A DNA stretch of 56,410 nt, from positions 1-56,410 of the forward strand of contig JAZOVD010000035.1 of assembly GCA_045658525.1 (NCBI GenBank), read 5' to 3'. Position 1 is the first letter of the stretch, and the number at the start of each line of letters is the position of its first letter. The translations under genes and the position numbers were made by a program. Below the pieces are notes generated by a model. That model saw nothing but the letters and a program-made list of their open reading frames with translations, made no database searches and had not been told where the DNA came from. Shown here in pieces: positions 43,484 to 51,717 of the stretch. This DNA comes from SIG673 sp045658525. Lineage in GTDB: Bacteria > Bacillota > Clostridia > Oscillospirales > CAG-272.

Positions 43484-44247
43484 TATTCCTCTGGTATGTC
43501 GCGTTTTTCGCCGCACAGATCGTAATCGGCGCGCGCCCAAAGAGATTTTATTATCTCGGTCCCACTTCTCACGTTGAATACGCCAACGGTGGCGTTACCA
43601 AGCGTTCTGTTTTCCAACGCACCGAGTGTTTCAAGCGGTTTGCGGTAATTTTCAAAAAACTCAGATCCGGTATGCTCACCGTGTTTACGATAGTTGAGAC
43701 GATACTGCCTTCCGTCACGGTCTATCACCGTAAGATTTATAGGCTCGGCGAGTCTGTTCGGCAGATCGAGCATTTCGTCAACGGCGTGAATATACGTATT
43801 TCTGTTAAGTCCTACCCCGAGAAGCAATATCCTTGCGTCCTCATCGTAAAGCCTCGCCCATACCCCGCCCACAGGACACGGAGAGACCGAGCGTTCCTCG
43901 CCGGAAACGAACCCGCAGGCTCGATTTCCGAACGCCGCCACCGAGTGCGTAGGATGTAATGAACGCACCCCGTCCTCGCGAAACGCGGCAACGGTAGGCA
44001 GAGCGCCTATGCACGGAACGGTCTTACTTACTTCGTAAACAGGGTTATCCAAGCCGACATTTGCCCAGGTATGAGTAGGAACTATAAAGAGTCCGTCCGT
44101 AAGATACGAGGTAAAAGCATCGATAACTCCGTCGCATCCACCCTCTACCTCGCCAAGCGAGCGCATAGAGGTATGTACCAACACAGTATCGTTAGGAGCT
44201 ATCCCCAAGCTCGTCAAAAACTCGTGTATATCATTTTTTGTCAGCAT
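43474..44247 (-). CDS. AAC(3)-family (Antibiotic_NAT) acetyltransferase
   Basis: 257 residues. 'DTVLVHTSMRSLGEVEGG', 'LFIVPTHTW', 'RSLHPTHSVAAFG' and 'ILLLGVGLNRNTYIHAVDEM' are the conserved segments of the aminoglycoside 3-N-acetyltransferase fold that uses acetyl-CoA. Chromosomal homologs in Clostridia are common and their physiological substrates are mostly unknown; no mobile element is adjacent, so I do not call it an acquired resistance gene. It is convergent with, and overlaps by 10 bases, the upstream phosphatase. It lies after the terminator of the SGNH pair, and I see no clear promoter for it. Confidence 0.88.
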   Translation of the reverse strand: MLTKNDIHEFLTSLGIAPNDTVLVHTSMRSLGEVEGGCDGVIDAFTSYLTDGLFIVPTHTWANVGLDNPVYEVSKTVPCIGALPTVAAFREDGVRSLHPTHSVAAFGNRACGFVSGEERSVSPCPVGGVWARLYDEDARILLLGVGLNRNTYIHAVDEMLDLPNRLAEPINLTVIDRDGRQYRLNYRKHGEHTGSEFFENYRKPLETLGALENRTLGNATVGVFNVRSGTEIIKSLWARADYDLCGEKRDIPEEYYL

Positions 44248-44275
44248 ACAAAGCTCCTCATTTCAAGGTTTATTT

Positions 44276-44309
44276 AAAGCCTCGGTCGCTTTCAAGCAAC
44301 CGAGGCTTT
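44276..44309 (-). terminator. Hairpin after the SGNH pair
   Basis: A 14-bp stem (44276-44289 with 44296-44309, one G-U in - orientation) but only a weak T run (TTTAAATA) on the - strand, so partial readthrough into the AAC(3)-like gene is likely. Confidence 0.7.
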
Positions 44310-44315
44310 TGGTGT

Positions 44316-44969
44316 TTAAAATTTATCAAGCTCGTCTTTAAGAACCTCACGGAAAAATTCTCCGAATAAGTTATAACCGTCCTGATTGAAATGCACTCCA
44401 TCCTCAACGAATAGATCGTCATTTTGAAGCGGAGTATGTCCAAACGTATCGATGTAGAAGCAGTTAGGCGTCTTTTCGGCAAACTCACGAAGCCTTGCGT
44501 TATACGCTTGCCTTTTAGTTATATCCGCTTCGGTCATAGCTTTTTTGGGAGTAGCACTGCAAAGATATATACGAATATCGGGGAAATCGGTAAGAGCATA
44601 CGCTATAACGCGCTGGGCAAGCTCCCAAGCCTCGTCATCGGAATAACCGAAGGCAGGCGAATTGCCAAAGCTCGCGTAAACGAGCACCTTAGGCTCGAGT
44701 GGGCGTATCATTCGAGGATAATAGTACAGCTGATGCTCCGGACAGCTCGAACCAAATCCTCTGTTTATAACGCAAGGCGCGCCACTCTTTCCGAGAAGCA
44801 CCTCACGCATAGGCTTCATTCCGTAAGCCTTGCTCCATCTTGTAAAATCAGACGGGCCATAGAACACTATCTGCCCCTTTACTATCGGCTCTTTTTCGTA
44901 CTCCAAGACCGCATTTTCCATAGAGTCCTGCCATTTTTCAATAAATTTAAGTCCAACTCTTACCGGCAT
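44316..44969 (-). CDS. SGNH/GDSL-family hydrolase, second of tandem pair
   Basis: 217 residues. 'IVFYGPSDFTRWSKAY' supplies the block-I Ser (here G-P-S), 'RGFGSSCPEH' the Gly of block II, and 'EDGVHFNQDGYN' the Asp-x-x-His pair. No signal peptide, so cytoplasmic. It is a paralog of the gene 30 bases upstream, with which it shares a nearly identical 100-base patch. Block I differs between the copies (GPSD against GSSS), so specificity may differ. It probably acts as an esterase or acetylhydrolase; substrate unknown. Confidence 0.86.
   Translation of the reverse strand: MPVRVGLKFIEKWQDSMENAVLEYEKEPIVKGQIVFYGPSDFTRWSKAYGMKPMREVLLGKSGAPCVINRGFGSSCPEHQLYYYPRMIRPLEPKVLVYASFGNSPAFGYSDDEAWELAQRVIAYALTDFPDIRIYLCSATPKKAMTEADITKRQAYNARLREFAEKTPNCFYIDTFGHTPLQNDDLFVEDGVHFNQDGYNLFGEFFREVLKDELDKF
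44728..44835 (-). repeat. Gene-conversion patch shared with 45415-45522
   Basis: Bases 44728-44804 are identical to 45415-45491 (77/77), then 25 more match after a single change, while the rest of the two genes has diverged. Confidence 0.9.
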
Positions 44970-44999
44970 AGCTGTAAATCCACTCTTTCAAAACACAAT

Positions 45000-45656
45000 T
45001 TAAAATCTATCAAGCTCATCTTTAAGCTCTTTCTTAAAAATTTCTGCGTAAATATCGTACCCCGTTTGATTGAAATGAACTCCGTCCTCAACAAAGATGT
45101 CCTTTCTTTTAAGCTCGTCATACTTCATCATATCGATAAAATGACAGTTCGGGGTAGCTTCGGCAAACGCTTTAAGCCAAGTGTCAAAGCGTTTGTAGTT
45201 CTGTGCCTCAGAATAATTATATTCTCTTTTTATCGGTTGAGAGCCACAGAGATAGATATGGGCATCGGGAAAATCCGTCAACGTATAGGCAATAACTCTT
45301 TGAGCCAGCTCCCAGCCCTCTTCAAATGAATAACCGAACGGAGTGTTGTTGCCCCTACAGATATAGACCAACACCTTTGGCGCGAGCGGACGCACCATTC
45401 TGGGATAGTAATAAAGCTGATGCTCCGGACAGCTCGAACCAAATCCTCTGTTTATAACGCAAGGCGCGCCACTCTTTCCGAGAAGCACCTCGCGCATAGG
45501 CTTCATTCCGTAAGCCTCGCTCCAACGGGTAAAGCTTGAGCTACCGTAGAAAACTATCTGTCCCATCTCGTTTTGCTCCTGCTCATACTTAACGACCGCG
45601 TCTTCAAGACTTTCGTTCCATATTTCTATCTTTTTAAGTCCTACTTTTACCGACAT
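45000..45656 (-). CDS. SGNH/GDSL-family hydrolase, first of tandem pair
   Basis: 218 residues. 'IVFYGSSSFTRWSEAYG' carries the block-I Ser, 'NRGFGSSCPEH' block II, 'RGNNTPFG' is the Asn-containing block III, and 'EDGVHFNQTGYD' ends with the Asp-x-x-His pair. There is no export signal. It is the promoter-proximal copy and keeps the more standard block I. Together with the downstream paralog it likely acts on an acylated sugar or similar small ester in the cytoplasm; the neighbouring glycosidase-like operon supports a glycan role, but that is inference. Confidence 0.87.
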   Translation of the reverse strand: MSVKVGLKKIEIWNESLEDAVVKYEQEQNEMGQIVFYGSSSFTRWSEAYGMKPMREVLLGKSGAPCVINRGFGSSCPEHQLYYYPRMVRPLAPKVLVYICRGNNTPFGYSFEEGWELAQRVIAYTLTDFPDAHIYLCGSQPIKREYNYSEAQNYKRFDTWLKAFAEATPNCHFIDMMKYDELKRKDIFVEDGVHFNQTGYDIYAEIFKKELKDELDRF

Positions 45657-45698
45657 GATTACGTTTCCTCTCTTTCAAACACAAATGATGTTACGGTA

Positions 45699-45727
45699 AT
45701 TGTATCACACAAATAACGAAAAGTCAA
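45699..45727 (-). promoter_or_regulatory. Promoter of the SGNH pair
   Basis: On the - strand TTGACT (45722-45727), 17-base spacer, TGA-TACAAT (-10 at 45699-45704). Confidence 0.85.
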
Positions 45728-45744
45728 TAGTTGATAACAAAAAA

Positions 45745-46665
45745 TCACGCCAAAGGCTCAGATTTGTGCGGTTCTCTCGAAATGCGCGGAAGCGCACCCG
45801 TAAGATGCGAAATATCCTTGTAAGCGGGAATATCGGCGTCATCGAAAAGCTTACTCGGTATCTGAGACGTCCAGCCGTTTTCATCAAACTCGGGCATATC
45901 TATTCCGAGAGCGTAAAGAACTATCGCGGACACGTCTCTTACGTTGACGTCTCCCGGATGCCCCTTAACTACCGTCCTTCCGGTTGCCGCGAACGTAACG
46001 TACTTTTCCTCGTCCGTCCAACCGCCGTGACTGCCTTTGCCCGTTCCGGGGTTAGTTCCACCGTGGTCCGAAATAGCCACAAAAAGCGTATCGTCAGCTA
46101 TTCCTGCCTCAACTACCGAGTTATAAACGTCGGCAAGAAGCTCGTCAACCTCGTGTATGCGTTTGAGGTGATTAGGTGTTCCGTAGCCGTTCGCGTGACC
46201 CGCACCGTCAACACTGTCGAACTGAATAAACAGAAACGTAGGCTTTTTTTCGCGCACGTAATCACATATAAGGGGCGTCATATCCGTATCCCACATGCTT
46301 TCGCTCGATATTTCTACGTTTCTTTCTATCATACCCGCGGTTATCGGACTCCATTGACAGTACGAGCCAAGCTCCGCCTCGGGCATACACGCTCTTATGC
46401 GCTTGAACACCGACGGGAAAGGAGAGTCTGACGGATACTCCTGAGCCGCTACAATAGGATTTGTGAGCTTATGTATCTCGGGTCCGACTCCGAGGAGCAT
46501 CGAGCCCCAGCACTCCGCGCTTATTGTAGGCTTTGACGCAAGAGCGTCATAAGTGACCGCGCCGTTTGAGAATATGCGATCAAAATTCGGAGTATCAGCC
46601 TCTTTGATGAACGCACCCGCACCGTCGATTCCAACAACTACTACGTGAGAATAATTCTTTTTCAT
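45745..46665 (-). CDS. Type I phosphodiesterase / alkaline-phosphatase superfamily enzyme
   Basis: 306 residues. 'VVVGIDGAGAF' gives the first metal Asp, 'PTISAECWGSML' the Ser/Thr nucleophile, 'DSVDGAGH' and 'ISDHGGTN' the further Asp/His ligands, and 'GSHGGWTD' the last His. This set fits the nucleotide pyrophosphatase/phosphodiesterase branch. No signal peptide, so intracellular. Its start overlaps the stop of the glycosidase-like gene by four bases (ATGA), which means translational coupling. It may remove a phosphate or phosphodiester from the product of the upstream enzyme. Confidence 0.87.
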   Translation of the reverse strand: MKKNYSHVVVVGIDGAGAFIKEADTPNFDRIFSNGAVTYDALASKPTISAECWGSMLLGVGPEIHKLTNPIVAAQEYPSDSPFPSVFKRIRACMPEAELGSYCQWSPITAGMIERNVEISSESMWDTDMTPLICDYVREKKPTFLFIQFDSVDGAGHANGYGTPNHLKRIHEVDELLADVYNSVVEAGIADDTLFVAISDHGGTNPGTGKGSHGGWTDEEKYVTFAATGRTVVKGHPGDVNVRDVSAIVLYALGIDMPEFDENGWTSQIPSKLFDDADIPAYKDISHLTGALPRISREPHKSEPLA

Positions 46666-48761
46666 AACGTATTACCGTCCTTTATTTTCTTATAACTTTC
46701 TATGATATACCGACAGTTCACTATCTTTTCCGCTATCTGACCTCTGGAAAAGTAGTAGTGATTTGCCGCCTCGTAACCGATAGCAGCGTTTTGGTTCATA
46801 AGACCAAGCATCTTTATAGCCGTATTCAGCTCTTCCTTTGCCGCCGTCAACGCATCCGCGTAACGTCCGTCGTTTCTGGCGCGGATAAACCTTATCTGGT
46901 CAAGCGATGACTTAAACAGGCAGTACGCCGCGTGCGCCATAACAGACGTCTCGCTCTTGTCGTTTGCGGGAAGCATATCAAGACCCTTGCGCCAACCCGT
47001 ACAAAGCTTTTCAAATTGGTTTTCAAACACATCAACAGGATATATGGAACGCCACTCTTCAAGATCATCATAGGCAAAGCATGTCATCGTCGCCTTGTAA
47101 CCCGTTGGCTTTTCAAAAAGAAGTGTTGACGGTCCTGGGTTTTGCGGACCCATATACAGCGTTTGGATATGGAACGGAAATTCCTTGAAAGCCTTGGCAA
47201 ACTGTTTTTCCGCCTCGTAATACGGGCTGTTTTCTATCGAATAATCGCACTTTTCATAAAAATATTTCGCAGCCGCGGCAAGATTTCGGCAAGGGTAACC
47301 GCCAAGCGTCCAGCTGAGCAGTATATGCTCAACTCCCTCGTTCTGTAATCCCCTCATATGCTCGTCTATCGAGTAAGAAACGGGAAGCGCGGGGACGGTT
47401 GACGACTCCCAAGTGGTATTCACCTGAACCTTCGCGCCTGTTTCCAGACCGCATTCCCTTGCGATGCGCCACTCGTTACGCGCTCGCTCGCCTGGACCGA
47501 CGATGCTCATAGAATAATCGTGAACTCTGCCTTTAACTCCGCTTATATCAAACGGTATTCCAAGCTCGCTCTGCGATAAAAGTATAACCTCTTTGGGTAA
47601 AGCGCGGATTATCTCCTCGTTTTTATCATCCCACGCCCAGCTCCACGCGAACACCTTTATCTTATCGCTTACTCTGCGCGCACCCTCTAAAACACAGCCA
47701 ACAGTTTCGGCTATGACCTCACCCATACTCCGCGATTTGCATCTCGGACATGTACATTCTATGCCTTTGTCCCCCGAATGGGAATAGCAGTTAGTGAGGT
47801 TTTCCGAACGGGTTATTGTGAAAAATCCACCGAGAAGCGGAACGGCTTTGCATATCGCCTCTATTGAGTTTTTCAAATAATCCCTGACTACCTCTGTCGA
47901 AGTACAAAGCGAAGCTCCGTCTCCTCTTATATGCCCACGTATATCGGGATATTTCTCAAAAAATTTCAGCGGCATATATCTCGGCTCGTTTATGTACAAA
48001 TAAAGCTTTATGCCGTATTTATCGAGCCTTTCCGTAAGCTCTTTCATTCTTTCAAGACGCTTCTCATAACCGTTTGACACGGACGGCTCAAACGGAAATT
48101 CGGAAAGCTGAGAAATAACCCCCTGCGTCCAGATGCCGTTAACACCGAGGTCGCGATACGCTTCGAGCTGCTCGTCGGGCAAAAACTCTCTGCTATCGAC
48201 GTCAAACGCGTGCTGATAAAGCCCCGAAAATGCGTATATCATGCGTGTCTTGAATTTTTCTTTACCGCTGTGAGTTATCTTCGGGACGTTATATTTAAAG
48301 TCAAACGGAGCTTTGCCGAAGAAATCTATTTCTTGCATTATTTTCTTTATTTCGGCGGTACGGGTGCGTTCATCTTCGGTAAGCTCTCGCCACTTCACTT
48401 CCTCGCAATTCGGTTTATCCTGCAATTTGTGATCGAGAAAGTCTTCTTCTCTCAGTATAGTAGCAAAAGTAAGCTCGTCCATACCGAGCAGCTCGAGCAG
48501 CTGCGAATACGGAAGCACGTGCCACATCCTGCGAATGATAGTTATATAACCTCTTTGAAGCCAAAGCTCGCCGGGATCGTAATCGGGAAGTCCCATCTCC
48601 TCTGCCGCGCGGCGCACGTTTTGTGGCGTCGTTTTAAGTACGCGAGCTATCAGTTCCTTCGGAACGTACTCACTCGCTCTGAATATAAAAGCCTGATGCT
48701 TTGTCGGGAAATGCGAAAGCGCGACAGCGTCCGCGCCTATCTTAGGCAACTCGTATATCAT
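46662..48761 (-). CDS. Large glycoside-hydrolase-like TIM-barrel protein, family not assigned
   Basis: 699 residues from ATG 48761 (AAAGGGGAG). The N-terminal ~90 residues contain an HTH-like helical part ('ELIARVLKTTPQNVRRAAEEMGL'). The middle (~190-480) looks like a TIM barrel: 'LGVNGIWTQGVIS', 'KLYLYINEPRYMP', a Cys pair in 'ECTCPRCKS', 'IKVFAWSWAWDDK' and 'VNTTWESS'. The C-terminal part is helical. The pattern suggests a retaining hexosaminidase-like clan (GH20/GH123-like), but I cannot name a family. No export signal. Its promoter and tight coupling to the phosphodiesterase point to one catabolic unit. Confidence 0.7.
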   Translation of the reverse strand: MIYELPKIGADAVALSHFPTKHQAFIFRASEYVPKELIARVLKTTPQNVRRAAEEMGLPDYDPGELWLQRGYITIIRRMWHVLPYSQLLELLGMDELTFATILREEDFLDHKLQDKPNCEEVKWRELTEDERTRTAEIKKIMQEIDFFGKAPFDFKYNVPKITHSGKEKFKTRMIYAFSGLYQHAFDVDSREFLPDEQLEAYRDLGVNGIWTQGVISQLSEFPFEPSVSNGYEKRLERMKELTERLDKYGIKLYLYINEPRYMPLKFFEKYPDIRGHIRGDGASLCTSTEVVRDYLKNSIEAICKAVPLLGGFFTITRSENLTNCYSHSGDKGIECTCPRCKSRSMGEVIAETVGCVLEGARRVSDKIKVFAWSWAWDDKNEEIIRALPKEVILLSQSELGIPFDISGVKGRVHDYSMSIVGPGERARNEWRIARECGLETGAKVQVNTTWESSTVPALPVSYSIDEHMRGLQNEGVEHILLSWTLGGYPCRNLAAAAKYFYEKCDYSIENSPYYEAEKQFAKAFKEFPFHIQTLYMGPQNPGPSTLLFEKPTGYKATMTCFAYDDLEEWRSIYPVDVFENQFEKLCTGWRKGLDMLPANDKSETSVMAHAAYCLFKSSLDQIRFIRARNDGRYADALTAAKEELNTAIKMLGLMNQNAAIGYEAANHYYFSRGQIAEKIVNCRYIIESYKKIKDGNTL

Positions 48762-48787
48762 AACACATATCTCCCCTTTCCGAGTTC

Positions 48788-48816
48788 AGTATAGCACAAA
48801 GAGATTGGTATGTCAA
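48788..48816 (-). promoter_or_regulatory. Promoter of glycosidase-like/phosphodiesterase operon
   Basis: On the - strand TTGACA (48811-48816), 17-base spacer, TATACT (48788-48793). Confidence 0.88.
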
Positions 48817-48878
48817 TGAGGTTTTTCGTTTTTTGAAAAGCGTTTTTTCAAATCGTAATCCGTTTTTATCTTCATTTT

Positions 48879-48910
48879 TTGTTCTTTCTTTGAACGCAAA
48901 GAAAGAACAA
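48879..48910. repeat. Perfect 14-bp hairpin, dispersed intergenic repeat
   Basis: Arms 48879-48892 and 48897-48910 with loop AACG. The arm (TTCTTTCTTTG) and the following GAAGCAAAGAA resemble the hairpin at 470-500, so it belongs to a repeat class. The 48762-49067 gap holds this, the promoter above and the terminator below; no gene. Confidence 0.75.
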
Positions 48911-49016
48911 GAAACGAAGCAAAGAAAAAGAAAGAAACTCACAGTCGGACTTTGGTTTCCACCTTGAACAGTTTTTCACGCCGAGGATTTCACATAGAGA
49001 TATGGAAAAACAAAGA

Positions 49017-49034
49017 GCTGAGTCAAAGCTCAGC
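49017..49034 (-). terminator. Probable terminator of lipoprotein gene
   Basis: On the - strand a 6-bp GC-rich stem (49029-49034 with 49017-49022) is followed by TCTTTGTTTTT. Confidence 0.55.
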
Positions 49035-49067
49035 CCCCTTGCGTTTATTCGGTGTAATATATATTGG

Positions 49068-49496
49068 TTACTTGTTCTTATTTAAAGCATCGTCGTATAT
49101 ATCCTCGCCGCCTAAAAACACCATATTTTTTGAACGTTCAAGGATAACATCGTCAAGCTCATAATCATCTGCGTATTTTTCCAATTTTTCCTCTACTTCC
49201 TCAGCCTTATCCACCGTATCACAGTATATGAAGAAGCCTATCTTCTCATAATCAGACTCATTTTCATCTACACCGTCAGGATACGCAATAGAAACGCAAT
49301 AAATGTTTTTGACACTTATTCTAAATTCTTTTACCATATCTTTTATAAGCTCGTCATCAACGAACATAAATACACCGTAATCCTGTTCATCCAATCTTCT
49401 TGCCATCTCTATCGGATCGTTATTTTTTGAAAAACAACCGGTAAAGGCACAAGCAAGCAACGTAATAACAGCTATCATACATATAATTCTTTTCAT
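49068..49496 (-). CDS. Small lipoprotein, function unknown
   Basis: 142 residues. The N-terminal signal (MKRIICMIAVITLLACAF) ends in lipobox F-T-G-C, so the mature protein is anchored to the outer face of the membrane by lipid at Cys21. The mature part is acidic (many Asp/Glu), with two short alpha/beta units and no known domain that I can name. It is divergent from an XRE regulator, and its promoter overlaps that regulator's candidate operator, so it is likely under its control. Confidence 0.85.
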   Translation of the reverse strand: MKRIICMIAVITLLACAFTGCFSKNNDPIEMARRLDEQDYGVFMFVDDELIKDMVKEFRISVKNIYCVSIAYPDGVDENESDYEKIGFFIYCDTVDKAEEVEEKLEKYADDYELDDVILERSKNMVFLGGEDIYDDALNKNK

Positions 49497-49569
49497 ATTA
49501 AATCCTCCTCAAAAGTATATTCTGACCGTCAAATTAACGGCGCACCGAAACACCGTACCCGCGGCTTGA

Positions 49570-49613
49570 TGTTACATATTGTAACATAATTATTGTAACA
49601 CTTTGTTACAATA
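49570..49613. promoter_or_regulatory. Two TGTAACA/TGTTACA operators between lipoprotein and XRE gene
   Basis: TGTTACA-TAT-TGTAACA at 49570-49586 and a 10-bp inverted repeat with CTT spacer at 49591-49613. Same half-site, so two binding sites for one dimeric regulator, most simply the XRE protein at 49655. Confidence 0.85.
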
Positions 49614-49620
49614 AAGTCAA
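49592..49620 (-). promoter_or_regulatory. Promoter of lipoprotein gene, inside the second operator
   Basis: On the - strand TTGACT (49615-49620), 17-base spacer, TACAAT (49592-49597). The operator at 49591-49613 covers the spacer and the -10. Confidence 0.88.
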
Positions 49621-49654
49621 GAGTTTTTTAAAAAAACGTAGGAGATTTTATTGT

Positions 49655-49876
49655 ATGAAGGAAAATATAGGACTTTTAGGTCTGAAAATGATACGCAAAC
49701 AAAAGAATCTAAATCAACTTAAAGTCGCACTTGATTTAAATATAAGCCGAGAAGCACTTTCGCACTATGAAAACGGAAAACGAAGCCCTGATATCCAGAT
49801 GCTTCGCAGCTTATCAAAATACTTTAATGTTTCTATTGATTTCTTAATCAACGGAGAGGAATTCAATAAAAAATAA
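49655..49876 (+). CDS. XRE/Cro-family DNA-binding regulator
   Basis: 73 residues, essentially a single HTH_3 domain: 'LKMIRKQKNLNQLKVALDLNISREALSHYENGKRSP' then 'LRSLSKYFNVSIDFLINGE'. There is no extra sensor domain. GGAG lies 9 bases before ATG 49655. It lies next to paired palindromic operators and opposite a lipoprotein gene, so it is likely an autorepressor that also controls the lipoprotein. Confidence 0.92.
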   Translation: MKENIGLLGLKMIRKQKNLNQLKVALDLNISREALSHYENGKRSPDIQMLRSLSKYFNVSIDFLINGEEFNKK

Positions 49877-49893
49877 GAGCATTTTTATGCTCT
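49876..49893. terminator. Bidirectional terminator between XRE and HAD genes
   Basis: 7-bp stem (49876-49882 with 49887-49893), loop TTTT, followed by CATTTTTT on the + strand. Confidence 0.85.
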
Positions 49894-49899
49894 CATTTT

Positions 49900-50556
49900 T
49901 TATATAAGTTTAAGAAGTGTCGCGCCTGAATCTACGTATTCGGTGGCGATCTTTTTGATTTCATCCTGACCGAAATTAAAACGGTCATATATACCGACTG
50001 TCGGCATTCCGATACCTGTCGCGGTCTGGATAGCAACAAGCGAATCCTCAAAGACCCAAGTGTTTGCCGTCGCTTCTCCCAAAAAATCAGCAGCCATCAA
50101 GAATACGTCCGGTTCATCCTTGCCTTTCCCTATACTTCCGCAAGAAAATATCTTTGAAAAATAATGCTCTATACCGCAATGCCTCAACGCCAAAACGATA
50201 AGCTCCGGAGCAGTAGCGGAGGCAATACACATCTTAACTCCACTTTTTTGGCAATACTCCAAAAATTCCGAAACTCCGTCTTTAAGTTCAACTTCGTTTT
50301 TGTAAAAATCAGCAATTATACTATTTGCCTGTACCAACAACTCATTTCCGCTCTCGCCCAAGCCATAGTTATTATGTATCAGCTCCATAGCGTCTTTTAA
50401 GATGAGCGTGCGAACTTTTTTGTCGTCTTCATCGCTCGGAACGAAGCCTTTATCGCCCAAAAACCGTTCTCCCAGCTTTGACCACACTATGTTCCAGATT
50501 TTTAACGAATCAACAAGCGTGCCGTCCATATCAAAAATAGCCGCTTTTATTTTCAT
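49900..50556 (-). CDS. HAD-superfamily phosphatase, beta-phosphoglucomutase-like
   Basis: 218 residues from ATG 50556 (AGGCGGTG upstream; the longer frame has no better RBS). Motif I 'FDMDGTLVDS' gives the nucleophile Asp and acid/base Asp, motif II 'CIASAT', and motif IV 'WVFEDSLVAIQTATGIG'. The cap domain lies between. It is a cytoplasmic subfamily-IA enzyme, acting on a sugar phosphate or similar. It follows the small gene at 50579 by 22 bases, so the two may be co-transcribed. Confidence 0.92.
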   Translation of the reverse strand: MKIKAAIFDMDGTLVDSLKIWNIVWSKLGERFLGDKGFVPSDEDDKKVRTLILKDAMELIHNNYGLGESGNELLVQANSIIADFYKNEVELKDGVSEFLEYCQKSGVKMCIASATAPELIVLALRHCGIEHYFSKIFSCGSIGKGKDEPDVFLMAADFLGEATANTWVFEDSLVAIQTATGIGMPTVGIYDRFNFGQDEIKKIATEYVDSGATLLKLI

Positions 50557-50578
50557 AAAGACACCGCCTTCCCGCAAA

Positions 50579-50866
50579 TCAACCGCTCCAAGTAGAGGAG
50601 GAATACTCTATCCCTTCCTTTTTACAAAACTCCCAAAAATCAGAATCACTGAAATTTTTCCCAAACGCCGCCTCGATCATTTTTTCAAGTGAACCTTTGT
50701 ATTCCTTTTTCAACGCGGCGACAAACTTCTTTGAGTTTTCCTTGTTCAAGTAATACGTTTTTTCAAAATCCCCGCCGCCGAACTGCGATACGCCGTAATC
50801 CTCGTATCCAATACTTATCTCACCGTTTTTTCTCGTGACCCAAAAACCACTTGTTCCTTCGCGCAT
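50579..50866 (-). CDS. Conserved small protein of unknown function, 95 aa
   Basis: Starts at ATG 50866, with AGGAG 6 bases upstream. The sequence 'GFWVTRKNGEISIGYEDYGVSQFGGGDFEKTYYLN' reads as a compact beta sheet, followed by two helices ('SKKFVAALKKEYKGSLEKM', 'FWEFCKK'). No signal, membrane segment or recognised domain. It sits between two HAD genes in the same direction. A good RBS and codon use like its neighbours support it as real. Confidence 0.7.
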   Translation of the reverse strand: MREGTSGFWVTRKNGEISIGYEDYGVSQFGGGDFEKTYYLNKENSKKFVAALKKEYKGSLEKMIEAAFGKNFSDSDFWEFCKKEGIEYSSSTWSG

Positions 50867-50933
50867 AACATTCTCCTATCTACTTTAAACACTGCTCCCA
50901 TTCCAAGGCAAGAGGTGAATTGACTGTTTCATT

Positions 50934-51578
50934 TTACAGATCGAGCAACTCACAAAAATCATAAATATAGTGATCAGACACCTGTTTTATCTCCTCGGTA
51001 TATTCTTCCGAGGACATATCATAAACACCGCAAACCTTCATATTGGTGCTCGCCGCGGTTTTATCCGCATTGTAATTATCGTCAAGAAACAGAATCTCAT
51101 CAATTGGCTTTCCGATCCTTTCGGCAGCCATTTTATATATTTCCGGATCTGCTTTGGTTGTGCCAAAATCCTCGCAGGACCAGATGTCGGTGAAAAGATC
51201 AAACAGTTCCAATCTCTTCAAGCATACGTCAAGGACTGAATGAGGGCTTGCCGTCAAAACATAAAGCTCTGCCCCTCTGCGCTTTAATTCTTTCAGCGTT
51301 GCGATTACATTTTTCTTCGCCGGAACACTATACGCATATCCGTCATACGCATACTTGTGCATTGTCGCAAGAATCTCCTCTTCGGTCTGTTGCATCTTGA
51401 AATGTTCCGAAAAATACTTTGCGGTTCCAACGTAGCCAAGAGGCGTAATAACTTTTATAATATCAGTCTTATATTTTACATTGTTTTCGTCCAATATCCT
51501 TAACATAAGCGAAGCAAAAAGAGGCATGGAATCGACCAAAGTGCCGTCAAAATCAAATAAATATGTCTTATACTTCAT
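50934..51578 (-). CDS. HAD-superfamily phosphatase, subfamily IA
   Basis: 214 residues. Motif I 'FDFDGTLVDSMPL', motif II 'YVLTASPHSV', motif III Lys in 'GTTKADPEIYKMA', and motif IV 'ILFLDDNYNADKTAAS' are all present, with a helical cap at ~20-90. It resembles phosphoglycolate phosphatase-type enzymes. It has a promoter of its own. It is related only distantly to the other HAD protein here. Substrate unknown. Confidence 0.92.
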   Translation of the reverse strand: MKYKTYLFDFDGTLVDSMPLFASLMLRILDENNVKYKTDIIKVITPLGYVGTAKYFSEHFKMQQTEEEILATMHKYAYDGYAYSVPAKKNVIATLKELKRRGAELYVLTASPHSVLDVCLKRLELFDLFTDIWSCEDFGTTKADPEIYKMAAERIGKPIDEILFLDDNYNADKTAASTNMKVCGVYDMSSEEYTEEIKQVSDHYIYDFCELLDL

Positions 51579-51650
51579 ATTTTCTCCCGATCTGAATACT
51601 TATATTTTTTACATGCAAGCTTGGAGGATCATTTTCCTTTACACTTTTTT

Positions 51651-51679
51651 ATTATATCACACTTTACGATATTTTTCAA
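51651..51679 (-). promoter_or_regulatory. Promoter of HAD gene 51578
   Basis: On the - strand TTGAAA (51674-51679), 17-base spacer ending TGA, TATAAT (51651-51656). Confidence 0.82.
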
Positions 51680-51717
51680 TGTGTTCCATATAAAAAACTT
51701 CCTTTCGTGTCCTAATG

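Noticed and set aside
43474..44247. Calling the AAC(3)-like gene an acquired antibiotic-resistance determinant
   Set aside because: No mobile element or codon-use break beside it; chromosomal homologs with unknown substrates are common.
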